DNA from: Flavobacterium quisquiliarum
GTDB taxonomy: Bacteria; Bacteroidota; Bacteroidia; Flavobacteriales; Flavobacteriaceae
Reading direction: 5' to 3'
DNA length: 64,000 bases
Assembly: GCF_019308285.1 (NCBI RefSeq)
Contig: NZ_WWEM01000012.1
Location: 1-64,000, forward strand
Each line of letters opens with the position of its first letter. Position 1 is the first letter of the stretch. The notes under the pieces were generated by a model that saw nothing but the letters and a program-made list of their open reading frames with translations, was not told where the DNA came from and searched no databases. This document shows positions 1 through 8,619 of the stretch, piece by piece. The position numbers and the translations under genes are program-made.

Positions 1-531
1 GAAGGGAACATCAGTCCTTCTATGGCTGTTGTTTTGAGCCAGCTGTTTCATTACAGCCTTCACCCTTCCCTAAAGAACCTTTATTACAAAGGAAAAGGAT
101 ATGAATTATTGAGTCTGTATTTCAATAAAATGGAAGATCCAAACGCAGTGCAATGTCCATTTTTGACTGATGAAGATAACGTGCTGAAAATCAAAAAGGC
201 CAGAGAAATACTTATCGCCAATATGGCCGAACCGCCAGGACTGCAGCAGTTGGCAGATGAAATTGGACTGAATATGAAAAAATTAAAAACAGGCTTCAAA
301 CAAATTTATGGTGATACGGTATACGGTTTTCTGTTTGACTACAAAATGGATTTCGCCTTAAAACTATTGGACAGCGGTTCTTACAATGTAAATGAAGTCG
401 GGCTGAAAATAGGATATAGCACCGGAAGCCACTTTATTGCGGGATTCAAGAAAAAATTTTCCACAACCCCAAAAAGATATCTAATGTCCATTAACACCAA
501 TCATAAAAACAGTATCGCTTTTATAAATTAG
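1..531 (+). CDS. AraC-family transcriptional regulator, C-terminal part (cut by window start)
   Basis: The reading frame is open from base 1, so the gene begins outside the window and only its last 176 codons are seen. The C-terminal 100 residues contain two helix-turn-helix motifs typical of AraC/XylS proteins: one around LQQLADEIGLNMKKLKTGFK and one around VNEVGLKIGYSTGSHFIAGF, followed by the usual FSTTPKRY end. The missing N-terminus would be the effector-binding part. It is followed by hemH after 90 bases on the same strand. In related bacteria such regulators often control iron or haem genes; that link is an inference here. Confidence 0.9.
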   Translation, partial: EGNISPSMAVVLSQLFHYSLHPSLKNLYYKGKGYELLSLYFNKMEDPNAVQCPFLTDEDNVLKIKKAREILIANMAEPPGLQQLADEIGLNMKKLKTGFKQIYGDTVYGFLFDYKMDFALKLLDSGSYNVNEVGLKIGYSTGSHFIAGFKKKFSTTPKRYLMSINTNHKNSIAFIN

Positions 532-621
532 AGCATAAATAAAATATATTGATTAATTTCTAAGAAACGGCAAGCACTTAGTTTGAGGAAAATTAAAACA
601 AAGCTTAAAACAAAAACAATA

Positions 622-1635
622 ATGAAAGGCGTATTATTAGTAAATTTGGGATCTCCAGAAAGTCCAACTCCAAAAGATGTAAAACCTTATTTAGATGAAT
701 TTTTAATGGATAAATACGTGATCGACGTTCCGTATTTATTGAGAGCATTATTGGTTCGCGGTATTATTTTAAGAAAAAGACCGGAGGAATCCGCACATGC
801 CTATTCAAAAATCTGGTGGGAAGAAGGTTCTCCATTAGTGGTCCTTTCCGAAAGAATGCAGAAAAAAGTGCAGCCTTTGGTAAACGTTCCAGTTTCTTTG
901 GCAATGCGTTACGGAAGTATGACCATCGAAAAAGGACTTCAGGAATTAAGTGATAAAGGGGTTACAGATGTAATGCTTTTTCCTTTATATCCGCAATATG
1001 CAATGGCTTCAACTTTGACTATTTTAGTAAAAGCAGAAGAAATTCGCAAGAAGAAGTTTTCACACATGACTTTTACAGATGTTCCGGCATTTTACAATAA
1101 ACCGGATTACATCAAGAATTTAGCAGATTCAATTCAGAAACATTTAGCCGGATTTCAATACGATCATTTGTTATTCTCGTATCACGGAATTCCAGAGCGT
1201 CACATTCGCAAAACCGACGTTACAAAATCACATTGTAAAATTGACGGTTCCTGCTGCAGCACGCCATCTCCGGCGCACGATTTCTGTTATCGTCACCAAT
1301 GTTACGAAACAACAAGACAGGTCGTAAAATTATTAGGACTTCCCGAAGATAAATACAGTCTGACATTTCAATCGCGTTTGGCGGGAGATAAATGGTTAGA
1401 GCCTTATACTGATATTGAAATTGACAAAATGCCGGCAAAAGGAATTAAAAATCTGGCTGTTGTAACACCTGCTTTCGTTTCGGATTGTTTAGAAACGCTC
1501 GAAGAAATCGCCATGCGCGCCAAAGAAGATTTTGAGAAAAATGGAGGGGAAAATTTCCTGGCTATTCCCTGTTTGAATGACGACCAGAAGTGGTGCCAGA
1601 CCGTTAGCAACTGGATTAATGAGTGGGCTGAATAA
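622..1635 (+). CDS. hemH: Ferrochelatase
   Basis: Inserts ferrous iron into protoporphyrin IX, the last step of protohaem synthesis. The protein (337 aa) starts with the family opening KGVLLVNLGSPESPTPKDV and carries the active-site stretch LLFSYHGIPERH, with the catalytic histidine near residue 188. A cysteine-containing GSCCSTPSP segment and the FQSRLAGDKWLEPYT motif follow. The frame is open back to a TTG at 583, but the ATG at 622 directly precedes the conserved N-terminus, so I chose it. It follows the AraC gene and may be cotranscribed with it. Confidence 0.95.
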   Translation: MKGVLLVNLGSPESPTPKDVKPYLDEFLMDKYVIDVPYLLRALLVRGIILRKRPEESAHAYSKIWWEEGSPLVVLSERMQKKVQPLVNVPVSLAMRYGSMTIEKGLQELSDKGVTDVMLFPLYPQYAMASTLTILVKAEEIRKKKFSHMTFTDVPAFYNKPDYIKNLADSIQKHLAGFQYDHLLFSYHGIPERHIRKTDVTKSHCKIDGSCCSTPSPAHDFCYRHQCYETTRQVVKLLGLPEDKYSLTFQSRLAGDKWLEPYTDIEIDKMPAKGIKNLAVVTPAFVSDCLETLEEIAMRAKEDFEKNGGENFLAIPCLNDDQKWCQTVSNWINEWAE

Positions 1636-1783
1636 TGCTAAAATAACAATAGGGAATATTGGAGCTTTCATTATTAATATATCAATTCGCCTCTTGTATT
1701 CATTTTAATTTATTTTTTTACCTCTTTTAAAACCAAAAAGAATATTAAAGCGTAAATGACTTTATAACTTAAAAAAAGTAATT

Positions 1784-2338
1784 ATGAAAACTAGAAAATT
1801 TTTAGCAGCAGCAATCCTGGCATTAGGATTTGGATTGACATCATTTGCACAAAAAACAGTAATGGTTGGTGGAGCAGCTATGTATCCTAATAAAAATATT
1901 ATAGAAAATGCGGTAAACTCAAAGGATCATACCACCTTGGTAGCAGCAGTAAAAGCAGCAGGATTAGTTGAAACTTTACAAGGTAAAGGGCCATTTACTG
2001 TTTTTGCACCAACAAATGAAGCATTTAGTAAATTGCCGGCTGGAACTGTTGAAACATTATTGAAACCTGAGAATATTAAATCATTACAAACTATATTGAC
2101 ATATCATGTAGTGGCCGGTAAAATGAATAGTTCTGATATTGCAAAAGCAATAAAAGCTGGTAAAGGAAAAGCTTCTTTAAAAACAGTTAGCGGCGGAACT
2201 CTAACTGCCTGGATGGATGGAAAAGATTTGTACATTAGTGACGAAAGTGGCAATAAAGCTAAAGTTACAATTTCAGATGTAAATCAATCTAATGGTGTCA
2301 TACATGTAGTGGACACAGTACTGCTTCCAAAAATGTAG
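1784..2338 (+). CDS. Secreted fasciclin (FAS1) domain protein
   Basis: A 184-aa exported protein with a clear signal peptide (charged MKTRK, hydrophobic run, cleavage after SFAQ near residue 22). Residues about 45-183 form one FAS1 domain, shown by FTVFAPTNEAFSKLP and the later ILTYHVVAGKM and GVIHVVDTVLLPKM stretches. FAS1 domains mediate adhesion or bind small molecules; the ligand cannot be told. Single-domain secreted versions are common in flavobacteria. The gene stands alone and ends at an intrinsic terminator 24 bases downstream. Confidence 0.92.
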   Translation: MKTRKFLAAAILALGFGLTSFAQKTVMVGGAAMYPNKNIIENAVNSKDHTTLVAAVKAAGLVETLQGKGPFTVFAPTNEAFSKLPAGTVETLLKPENIKSLQTILTYHVVAGKMNSSDIAKAIKAGKGKASLKTVSGGTLTAWMDGKDLYISDESGNKAKVTISDVNQSNGVIHVVDTVLLPKM

Positions 2339-2361
2339 TTTGCTGAAAATAAATTACAATT

Positions 2362-2387
2362 AAGCCCTGAAATTTCAGGGCTTTTTA
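2362..2387 (+). terminator. Intrinsic terminator of the fasciclin gene
   Basis: AAGCCCTGAAA pairs perfectly with TTTCAGGGCTT and is followed by a T run. It lies just after the fasciclin stop codon. Confidence 0.85.
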
Positions 2388-2553
2388 TATAATTACTATG
2401 CGACAAAATAGTAATAGTCAATTGTATTAGAGATTTTGATTACCATTTTATTGCCAGCTCAAAACTTTAAATATAAGGAATTGATATCTTTTTTTACAAA
2501 AGATTAAGGCTGTCTCTTTTTATTTTTGGTAAAATAATACATAAAACTAAATA

Positions 2554-2735
2554 TATTTTTGCTTCAATCCCCAACAGGACATTTAAAGCAAATTTACAAA
2601 GCCAATGAAAGACAGACCTTACATGTAGTGCTGCGCCAATCTCTTCAAATCATCCAAAAATGATGTTGTAATTTGTCCCATCGAGGTCACAAAGCCAAAT
2701 GGCGCCAATTGAAGACAATTGGCGCCATTTTTTTT
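2554..2735 (+). ncRNA. Putative structured small RNA, copy A of an intergenic repeat family
   Basis: A TATTTTTG box (2554-2561) matches the Bacteroidota -7 consensus, so transcription would begin near 2568. The 5' GGACA (2577-2581) can pair with TGTCC (2674-2678). Between them are the GCCAATCTCTTCAAATC core, equivalent to GCCAATTTCTTTAAATC in other copies, and a small ATCAT/ATGAT hairpin. A GTCAC box at 2686-2690 precedes an intrinsic terminator with a 13-bp stem, AAGA loop and T run (2699-2735). No convincing ORF is present. It lies between convergent genes. The body matches copies B and D; the terminator hairpin matches copies C and E. Confidence 0.65.
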
Positions 2736-2775
2736 AGGGAACACTTATTCCTGTTCAAAAATTAGGTAAATATTT

Positions 2776-3222
2776 CTATACCCTCTTTATTCTAAAGATC
2801 GTTTTTCTAAATAATGCAAATCCATTAGTTAATCTATGCTTTTTAGTAACGATTGGAATACTCAAAATGGTGAGAAGGGAAATGCATGCGGCTGTACCCA
2901 GCGCACCTCCATAACCATTAAAAAACCTGCTTGCATTGAGAAAGATGATGCAGAAAACCGCACCTCCCGCTCCTATTGCCCAGTAATTCGAAACCAGTCG
3001 GCTTGAAACCATGCCGACAAATGATGATCCGATAAAAACCAAAGGGATATTTTGGGCTAAATACACTTCAATATTTAGAGCATTTAAATGAAAAATGAGT
3101 GCAACAGAAAGCGATAAAATCGCAGAGGAGCGAACGGGTCCCTGCTTCCTTTCTTCACTTACATAAAAAGTCATAACTGCGCCGGTAAAACCGATCATGA
3201 TCAATACTAAAACATCAGACAT
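2776..3222 (-). CDS. Small polytopic membrane protein, second gene of a two-gene cassette
   Basis: About 148 aa, mostly hydrophobic, with four or five predicted membrane spans. The frame is open to an ATG at 3246, but the ATG at 3222 overlaps the stop of the upstream gene (ATG-TC-TGA arrangement), so translational coupling from 3222 is more likely. It is related to its partner: FIGSSFVGMVSSRLVSNYW and NGYGGALGTA match AFIGMSNTRVAPD and SGVGGKLGTL in the upstream protein. I do not recognise the family and assign no function. The basic C-terminus would face the cytoplasm by the positive-inside rule. Confidence 0.75.
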   Translation of the reverse strand: MSDVLVLIMIGFTGAVMTFYVSEERKQGPVRSSAILSLSVALIFHLNALNIEVYLAQNIPLVFIGSSFVGMVSSRLVSNYWAIGAGGAVFCIIFLNASRFFNGYGGALGTAACISLLTILSIPIVTKKHRLTNGFALFRKTIFRIKRV

Positions 3223-3811
3223 AATATGAAATAAGATAATAAACAAATGAAGTTATTGCCACCCCTGTGAATGCCAGGGTGCCTAATTTGCCGCCGACTC
3301 CCGAAAAAAGACTTTTGGAAACCAGGATCAATACAGCTGTAAAAAAGCTTGCCGCTAGGATAAAAAAGATATCCGGCGCCACACGTGTGTTGGACATTCC
3401 AATGAATGCACCGCAGTACATTACTGCCGGCACCTGCTTTAGATAATTAGAGTGCTTATTGATTTCAGGAACAAAAGATCCAAGAGTTCCAATTGCCGCC
3501 GCCGCAATTACAGGACCCAATCCCAGATAATGATTAACATAAAAGGACGATACCGCCCCTATAGGAATCCAGGATACAACCAGTATATGTTCGTACTGAT
3601 GATCATAATGATGAATCTGTCCCTTCAAATAAGTTACCATGATTAAGGGACACATGACTATGATAGAAATCGAAATCCACAATGACTGGAAATTCTCCCT
3701 AAAAATAGCAGACAAAAAAGTAATCTGGATAATCAAAAGTATTAAAATGCTTGTCTTCCTGACAAACTTGCTTTTCTTAGCATGATGATAATTTTTATTG
3801 ATTTCCGCCAT
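3215..3811 (-). CDS. Polytopic membrane protein, first gene of a two-gene cassette
   Basis: 198 aa with about six hydrophobic spans after a basic N-terminus (MAEINKNYHHAKKSKFVRK). The second half contains a glycine-rich repeat unit, GVGGKLGTLAFTG, which reappears in the downstream protein. The two genes overlap by 8 bases and probably encode two subunits of one membrane assembly. The paired, internally similar layout is seen in some small transporters, but no transport motif is recognisable and the family is unknown to me. Next upstream on the same strand is the TetR gene, 137 bases away. Confidence 0.75.
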   Translation of the reverse strand: MAEINKNYHHAKKSKFVRKTSILILLIIQITFLSAIFRENFQSLWISISIIVMCPLIMVTYLKGQIHHYDHQYEHILVVSWIPIGAVSSFYVNHYLGLGPVIAAAAIGTLGSFVPEINKHSNYLKQVPAVMYCGAFIGMSNTRVAPDIFFILAASFFTAVLILVSKSLFSGVGGKLGTLAFTGVAITSFVYYLISYYV

Positions 3812-3948
3812 TTAATATAATTTAATGAGTGAACGGGAATTTTGACACTGCTTCCAATTGCATTTCAATTGCTTGCTAAAACTTTACCATATTCGCAATT
3901 ACAGGGTTCAGAAAGCAAAATGGATTGTGGATTAGCTTTTTGATTTGC

Positions 3949-4476
3949 CTAATTAATCAAATTATTGACAATCACTTTTGATTTCTCTATCAGCTCGTTA
4001 GACTTAAACATTTGGCTTTCTATAATAGAGCTTTCAAACAGCATATAAATATGGTCTGATAAACCTTCTTCAGATATGAAATTTGAAAAAAAATGTCGCA
4101 GGTCTTTCTTGTGATCCTGAATTACATTCAATATCTTTAAATTATCGGCTGGAATTTCAGATAAAATATTTAAGAAGCTGCAGCCTCTGAAGTTTTCCTT
4201 GGAGTTCATATAAATCAAATAATCAAATGAGGAAAGAATCTTTGATTTCATAACTTTTTTATCACTTATAAAGTTATTAAGTTCATTGAACCAATAGACA
4301 TGCCTTGCATTTAGAAATGCAACGCATAAATCCTCTTTAGATTTAAAATGCTGATAAAAACTGGCCTTGGCTACATTTGCTTCTGAAATAATCTGATTAA
4401 TACCAGTTGAATTATAACCTTGGCTAGCGAACAGGACCATGGTGACGTCCATAATTCTTTCTTTTGGAGATATCAT
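3949..4476 (-). CDS. TetR/AcrR-family transcriptional repressor
   Basis: 175 aa. The N-terminal 60 residues are a typical TetR DNA-binding domain: RIMDVTMVLFASQGYNSTG, then INQIISEANVAKASFYQHF as the helix-turn-helix, then KSKEDL. The remainder is the variable ligand-binding and dimer domain. The promoter on the minus strand has an exact TATATTTG box at 4495-4502. Its -33 region is overlapped by a near-palindrome shared with the promoter of the DUF1348 gene at 5319-5732. The protein therefore probably represses itself and the DUF1348 pair. Confidence 0.9.
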   Translation of the reverse strand: MISPKERIMDVTMVLFASQGYNSTGINQIISEANVAKASFYQHFKSKEDLCVAFLNARHVYWFNELNNFISDKKVMKSKILSSFDYLIYMNSKENFRGCSFLNILSEIPADNLKILNVIQDHKKDLRHFFSNFISEEGLSDHIYMLFESSIIESQMFKSNELIEKSKVIVNNLIN

Positions 4477-4521
4477 AAATTAAATTTTAGATAGCAAATA
4501 TATAAATTAAACTACAAACAT

Positions 4522-4538
4522 ACAAACTTGTCTGTCTG
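4522..4538. promoter_or_regulatory. Predicted TetR operator 1 (tetR promoter)
   Basis: ACAAACTTGTCTGTCTG contains an imperfect inverted repeat (ACAAAC/GTCTGT). The same word with one change occurs at 5832. It overlaps the -33 element of the minus-strand tetR promoter, 20 nt from its TATATTTG box. Confidence 0.7.
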
Positions 4539-4617
4539 CAAAATCCTGTAGAGTGCCCACTTCAAAACTTCTAAAAGCAAGACTTTACTGTAATGGCACT
4601 TTTTGTGACAAATCAAG

Positions 4618-4656
4618 AGTAGAATTAGCCGTCATAAGAACACGACTAATTCTACT
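4618..4656. repeat. 11-bp inverted repeat
   Basis: AGTAGAATTAG pairs perfectly with CTAATTCTACT across a 17-nt loop, between the end of the DUF1348 gene and the tetR promoter. There is no T run on either side, so it is a weak terminator candidate for the DUF1348 transcript. Confidence 0.5.
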
Positions 4657-4674
4657 TTCCAATAAAGTTTTAGC

Positions 4675-5172
4675 TTACTTAAACTTTCGATCACTCTCTT
4701 TGATTGGCAGATCGTTAATGCTGGCGTACCTTTTCGCCATTAGGCCATTTTCATCAAATTCCCAATTTTCATTTCCGTATGCCCTAAACCAATTACCCTT
4801 CTCATCCATGTACTCATATTCGAACCTCACAGCAATACGGTTGTCTGTGTGTGCCCAATACTCCTTTTTAAGTTTGTAATTTAGCTCCTTCTTCCATTTA
4901 TCAGAAAGAAACTTGACAATTTCCTCTCTGCCGTTGACAAATTTATCCCTATTTCTCCATTCACTGTCAATAGTGTATGCTTTAGAAATTTTCACAGGAT
5001 CTTTAGAATTCCAGGCATCTTCAGCATATTGTACTTTCTGTAATGCGGTTTCCAATGTAAAAGGCGGTACTGGATACTTTTTTTCTATTTGAGCATTCGA
5101 AGAGCTTTGTGCACTTGCCAACCCTGCGGTTAGAAATCCAACTGTTAAAATTATGTGTTTAAAGATTTTCAT
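4675..5172 (-). CDS. Exported DUF1348 / NTF2-like protein
   Basis: 165 aa. A signal peptide ([22 protein letters not shown]) precedes an NTF2-like fold of the DUF1348 type, recognised from [40 protein letters not shown] and [20 protein letters not shown]. It is very close to its upstream neighbour over the whole domain, so the pair arose by tandem duplication, and only this copy is exported. NTF2-like proteins bind or convert small hydrophobic molecules; the substrate of DUF1348 is not known to me. It is probably cotranscribed from the TetR-controlled promoter near 5812. Confidence 0.88.
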   Translation of the reverse strand: MKIFKHIILTVGFLTAGLASAQSSSNAQIEKKYPVPPFTLETALQKVQYAEDAWNSKDPVKISKAYTIDSEWRNRDKFVNGREEIVKFLSDKWKKELNYKLKKEYWAHTDNRIAVRFEYEYMDEKGNWFRAYGNENWEFDENGLMAKRYASINDLPIKESDRKFK

Positions 5173-5318
5173 AAATCGTTTTTTTATTTTTAAATTAAGT
5201 GGTAATTATTTTTTGAAGCTCCATAATAAAGCTTTGCTATTCTGCCGGAAATAGACAAAAACGGAATCAGCAAATTCGATAATCGCTAATTACCGATCCC
5301 GCTCATCAAAAGTTTAGC

Positions 5319-5732
5319 TTATTTAAACTTTCTGTCTTCTTCATTGATTGCTAAATCATTAATACTGGCATATCTCCTAGCCATCAGGCCATTTTCATCA
5401 AATTCCCAATTTTCATTTCCATATGCCCTGAACCAATTGCCATCAAGGTCCATGTACTCATATTCAAATCTAACTGCGATGCGGTTGTCCGTGTGAGACC
5501 AGTACTCCTTTTTAAGCTTGTAATGCAGCTCCTTGGTCCATTTGTTGGCAAGGAATTCGACAATTTCGTCTCTCCCATTAACAAATTTATCTCTGTTCCT
5601 CCATTCGCTGTCGATGGTGTAGGCTTTAGAAATTTTTACAGGGTCTTGAGAGTTCCATGCATCTTCAGCAAATTGAATTTTCTGAAGTGCGGACTCCAAT
5701 GTAAAAGGCGGTAGTGGATGTTTCTGTTCCAT
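5319..5732 (-). CDS. Cytoplasmic DUF1348 / NTF2-like protein
   Basis: 137 aa, lacking the signal peptide of its downstream paralogue and starting directly at [17 protein letters not shown]. The full DUF1348 domain is present, including [20 protein letters not shown] and [20 protein letters not shown]. The minus-strand promoter has an exact TAAGTTTG box at 5805-5812, with a TTTG -33 element 20 nt upstream. A TetR-type operator covers that -33 element. The 146-base gap to the next gene holds no terminator, so both copies are likely one transcript. Confidence 0.88.
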   Translation of the reverse strand: MEQKHPLPPFTLESALQKIQFAEDAWNSQDPVKISKAYTIDSEWRNRDKFVNGRDEIVEFLANKWTKELHYKLKKEYWSHTDNRIAVRFEYEYMDLDGNWFRAYGNENWEFDENGLMARRYASINDLAINEEDRKFK

Positions 5733-5804
5733 TTTTTATAAATTAAATTGTTAATAATCAGTGTGATCTTTTTGATCGATACGTGAAGTACTTTTTTTAT
5801 AGGA

Positions 5805-5848
5805 CAAACTTATAACAAAATAATGATATAGACAAACCTGTCTGTCTG
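5805..5848 (-). promoter_or_regulatory. DUF1348 promoter with predicted TetR operator 2
   Basis: The -7 box TAAGTTTG (minus strand) is at 5805-5812. The operator word ACAAACCTGTCTGTCTG is at 5832-5848 and covers the -33 TTTG. Spacing between operator and box is identical to that at the tetR promoter. Confidence 0.72.
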
Positions 5849-5849
5849 T

Positions 5850-6489
5850 TTTATTTTATTTTATTCCTTACTGATATTTTAAGTTTTTACCGTCTCGCTT
5901 ATAAATATAAAAAACTAAAAAACAGATAGTTATACATAAATAAAGCCTCGTTTATTTATCATAAATAATATTTTAAAAAAAATATGAATTATTAGAAATT
6001 ACAAATACTATAACAAGATTAATCATTCAAATAATTGGAATCTAATGCAACTTTACTTTTTAATATTAAACTTTCGTGCGAATCAGAACTTGGATGATAT
6101 TGTCATTTCCAGATCCTGATACTATTCCTTGTCCAATATTATGGTCGCCCTTCCAAATCTAATAGATAATCTTAAGTTGATTTGATCTTGCTTTTGAAGA
6201 AAGTTTTTTTTTTAATGTTTTGTAAGCTGCTTAAACTTTTTAAATCACAATTCGTAAATTGGATTAAACAAAACATATCATCTTATTCTGAAGAATAATT
6301 AAGGAATGATGGGAATCAGTAGAGTACTCGCAGCCTGCTGGAGAAGATAAGTTTTTAGAAATAGTAAAAATGCTATATATTACTATAAAAAATGCAGGTT
6401 TTATCTAGACTCGCTGCAAATATGACAATGGAGCGCGGCAGCAAATATAATTGACTGCACAAAGGCTTTTAAGAAGTTAAATATTGAAA
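5850..6489. other. Non-coding AT-rich stretch
   Basis: No supported gene. It holds homopolymer runs and a short minus-strand open stretch (about 6078-6170) that resembles the end of a secreted or membrane protein but has no start. It may contain decayed coding sequence. Confidence 0.4.
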
Positions 6490-7359
6490 TTAAAATGCAT
6501 CATTTTTACATAATGTTATAAATGCATTTAGTGCTGGTGTGGGTGTAAGATCTTTTCTGTATATCAAAACGGTGGTCATTAAACCTAATTCAGCAGGAAG
6601 GGCAAATGTTTTTATAGTTCTTCCGCTGTAAAATTTAGAAATAATATCCATCGGGAGTACACTGATCCCAATGCCAGATTCTACAAAATTAATTACCCCT
6701 TCTACGGAGTTCATTACTGTGCTGTGAAATTGAAAAATTCCTTTACTCAGCAACCAGGCCTCCAGTTTTGCTCTAAACACACATCCTTGGTCAAAAACAA
6801 TAGTCTTAAGCGGATTATTCATTATTGCATCGTCAAGGCTTTTGCAATCTGCAGGAGCCACAATAACAATCTGATCATCCTTAATTTTTAACTGTTCCAA
6901 TTCTGGTATATGCACAGGAGCAGGAACAAAAGCCGCGTCTAGTTTATGCATTAAGACATCGCTTACAAGTTTTTCCCTCATACCGGACTGCAAAATTAAA
7001 TCAACGTATGGATATTGAACTGCCAGATAATTGATCAGTTCTGGGCCTTTAATAGTCATCATAGTTTCCAGCGAACCGATTTTTATCTGTCCTTGAACCG
7101 TATCATTTTTCACGATTGAACGTTTAGCTTCATCAATAAGATGACTGATCTTTTTACTGTAAAGCATAAGCGTTTCTCCCGATGCTGTAAGCGCTACTTT
7201 TCGGTTGGAACGAGTGAATAATGAAGCTCCGAACTCTTCTTCCAAGTTTTTTATGCGTGCAGTAACGTTGGACTGCACGGTAAACATGGCTTCTGCAGCT
7301 TTTGTAAAACTTCCATGATAAGCAACTGCCTCAAATAGCTTTAAGTCATTAGTATTCAT
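6490..7359 (-). CDS. LysR-family transcriptional regulator
   Basis: 289 aa. Residues 1-60 are the winged helix-turn-helix (LKLFEAVAYHGSFTKAAEAM, VTARIKNLEEEFGASLFTR). Residues about 90-285 form the periplasmic-binding-like effector domain. It is divergently transcribed from an alpha/beta hydrolase gene, the classical LysR layout, with inverted repeats in the 128-base gap. It probably activates the hydrolase in response to a substrate or product and represses itself; this is inferred from the arrangement. Confidence 0.92.
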   Translation of the reverse strand: MNTNDLKLFEAVAYHGSFTKAAEAMFTVQSNVTARIKNLEEEFGASLFTRSNRKVALTASGETLMLYSKKISHLIDEAKRSIVKNDTVQGQIKIGSLETMMTIKGPELINYLAVQYPYVDLILQSGMREKLVSDVLMHKLDAAFVPAPVHIPELEQLKIKDDQIVIVAPADCKSLDDAIMNNPLKTIVFDQGCVFRAKLEAWLLSKGIFQFHSTVMNSVEGVINFVESGIGISVLPMDIISKFYSGRTIKTFALPAELGLMTTVLIYRKDLTPTPALNAFITLCKNDAF

Positions 7360-7371
7360 AAATCACTAATT

Positions 7372-7398
7372 ATGATTTATAGTATCATTATAAATCAT
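7372..7398. promoter_or_regulatory. LysR-type binding site, perfect 10-bp inverted repeat
   Basis: ATGATTTATA (7372-7381) and TATAAATCAT (7389-7398) form a perfect inverted repeat with a 7-nt spacer. A further ATAAATC/GATTTAT pair sits at 7358-7380. Both lie between the divergent lysR and hydrolase genes, just upstream of the -33 region of the hydrolase promoter. Confidence 0.75.
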
Positions 7399-7421
7399 TT
7401 TTAACGATCAAATATATGCTA

Positions 7422-7429
7422 TACTTTTG
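7422..7429 (+). promoter_or_regulatory. -7 box of the alpha/beta hydrolase promoter
   Basis: TACTTTTG matches TAnnTTTG exactly and is followed by an A-rich leader before the start at 7488. Confidence 0.65.
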
Positions 7430-7487
7430 AAAAAAAAAAAAAATATGAATCAAATAAAAAAAAATAAAATGGACAGCCTTAATCATT

Positions 7488-8426
7488 ATGGCTGTTGTAA
7501 CAATGAATTCTTCAATTATGGGACAATCAAAAACAAATTCAAACAAATCAGCAGGCAGTTCAATTACTAATATTCATTATCAGAACACTAAAGTGGATGG
7601 CCTAAACATTTTTTACCGTGGAGCAGGTCATAGCGGTGCGCCAGTAATCTTATTACTGCATGGTTATCCGACATCATCGCATATGTTTCGCAATCTTATT
7701 CCAATATTAAGCGAAAAATATCATGTAATTGCTCCTGATCTGCCAGGTTTCGGCTTTAGCGATATGCCTGACAGGACTCAATACAGCTACACTTTTGACA
7801 ATCTGTTCAAGACAATGCAGGGTTTTATTGAGCAGCTTGCCTTGAAAAGATTTGCAGTCTATGTTTTTGATTACGGAGCACCAGTAGGATTTCGCCTTTC
7901 TGCCGCAAATCCAGAAAAAATAACAGGGATCATTTCACAAAACGGAAATGCCTACGAAGAGGGATTCAGTGCAGTATGGAATCCTATTCAAAAATACTGG
8001 AATGAAGACACACTGGAAAACAGAAATGCGCTTAAGAGCAGTTTTGCTATTGAGGGCACTAAATTTCAATATTTTCATGGGGTTACTGATCATTCATTAA
8101 TCGCGCCAGAAGCATATACCTTGGATCAGTACTTTCTAAATCGCCCTGGAGCAATTGAAATACAGCTTGATTTGTTAAAAGATTACAAGTCAAATGTAGC
8201 TATGTATCCAAAATTTCAGGAATATTTTAGAAATTGCAAACCAAAATTTTTAGCTGTGTGGGGCGACAAAGATCCTTATTTCTTACCTCAGGGCGCAGAG
8301 GCATTTAAACGTGACATACCAGATGCATCTGTCACATTTTATGATACCGGTCATTTTGCATTGGAAACTCACGCAGTAGAAATCGGAAAAGAAATCTTAA
8401 AGTTTTTACAAGCTCTTCCTAATTAG
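7488..8426 (+). CDS. Alpha/beta hydrolase, haloalkane dehalogenase / epoxide hydrolase-like
   Basis: 312 aa. Fold motifs are in order: oxyanion HGYPTSSH at residues 58-65, PDLPGFGFSD, nucleophile elbow VFDYGAPVG with an aspartate (D128) where lipases have serine, an acidic residue in WGDKDPYF, and catalytic H289 in TGHFALETH. An Asp nucleophile is typical of the dehalogenase and epoxide-hydrolase branch, where the substrate is opened through an ester intermediate. The true substrate is unknown. There is no signal peptide; the first 25 residues are low-complexity. A LysR regulator is divergent upstream. Confidence 0.9.
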   Translation: MAVVTMNSSIMGQSKTNSNKSAGSSITNIHYQNTKVDGLNIFYRGAGHSGAPVILLLHGYPTSSHMFRNLIPILSEKYHVIAPDLPGFGFSDMPDRTQYSYTFDNLFKTMQGFIEQLALKRFAVYVFDYGAPVGFRLSAANPEKITGIISQNGNAYEEGFSAVWNPIQKYWNEDTLENRNALKSSFAIEGTKFQYFHGVTDHSLIAPEAYTLDQYFLNRPGAIEIQLDLLKDYKSNVAMYPKFQEYFRNCKPKFLAVWGDKDPYFLPQGAEAFKRDIPDASVTFYDTGHFALETHAVEIGKEILKFLQALPN

Positions 8427-8468
8427 CAGTGCTGAATTGCATCTGATGCAATATGACCGGGCTGTTCC

Positions 8469-8509
8469 AAAATTCGCATTGATAATATTATTTTCAATGC
8501 GAATTTTTT
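8469..8509 (+). terminator. Intrinsic terminator of the hydrolase gene
   Basis: AAATTCGCATTGA pairs with TCAATGCGAATTT and is followed by T residues. Confidence 0.85.
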
Positions 8510-8619
8510 AGATTAGCATCCTTACATGGTTCACAACACCGGCGAATTTGAAGATTTCTATCCAATTTGATCCAACCAAATCTTAAAAGTTGTAATCTTG
8601 CAAAAATAATTTCCAACAA

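Noticed and set aside
6078..6170. Minus-strand coding fragment
   Set aside because: About 30 residues ending IIQVLIRTKV look protein-like but a stop lies just upstream and no homologue can be named.
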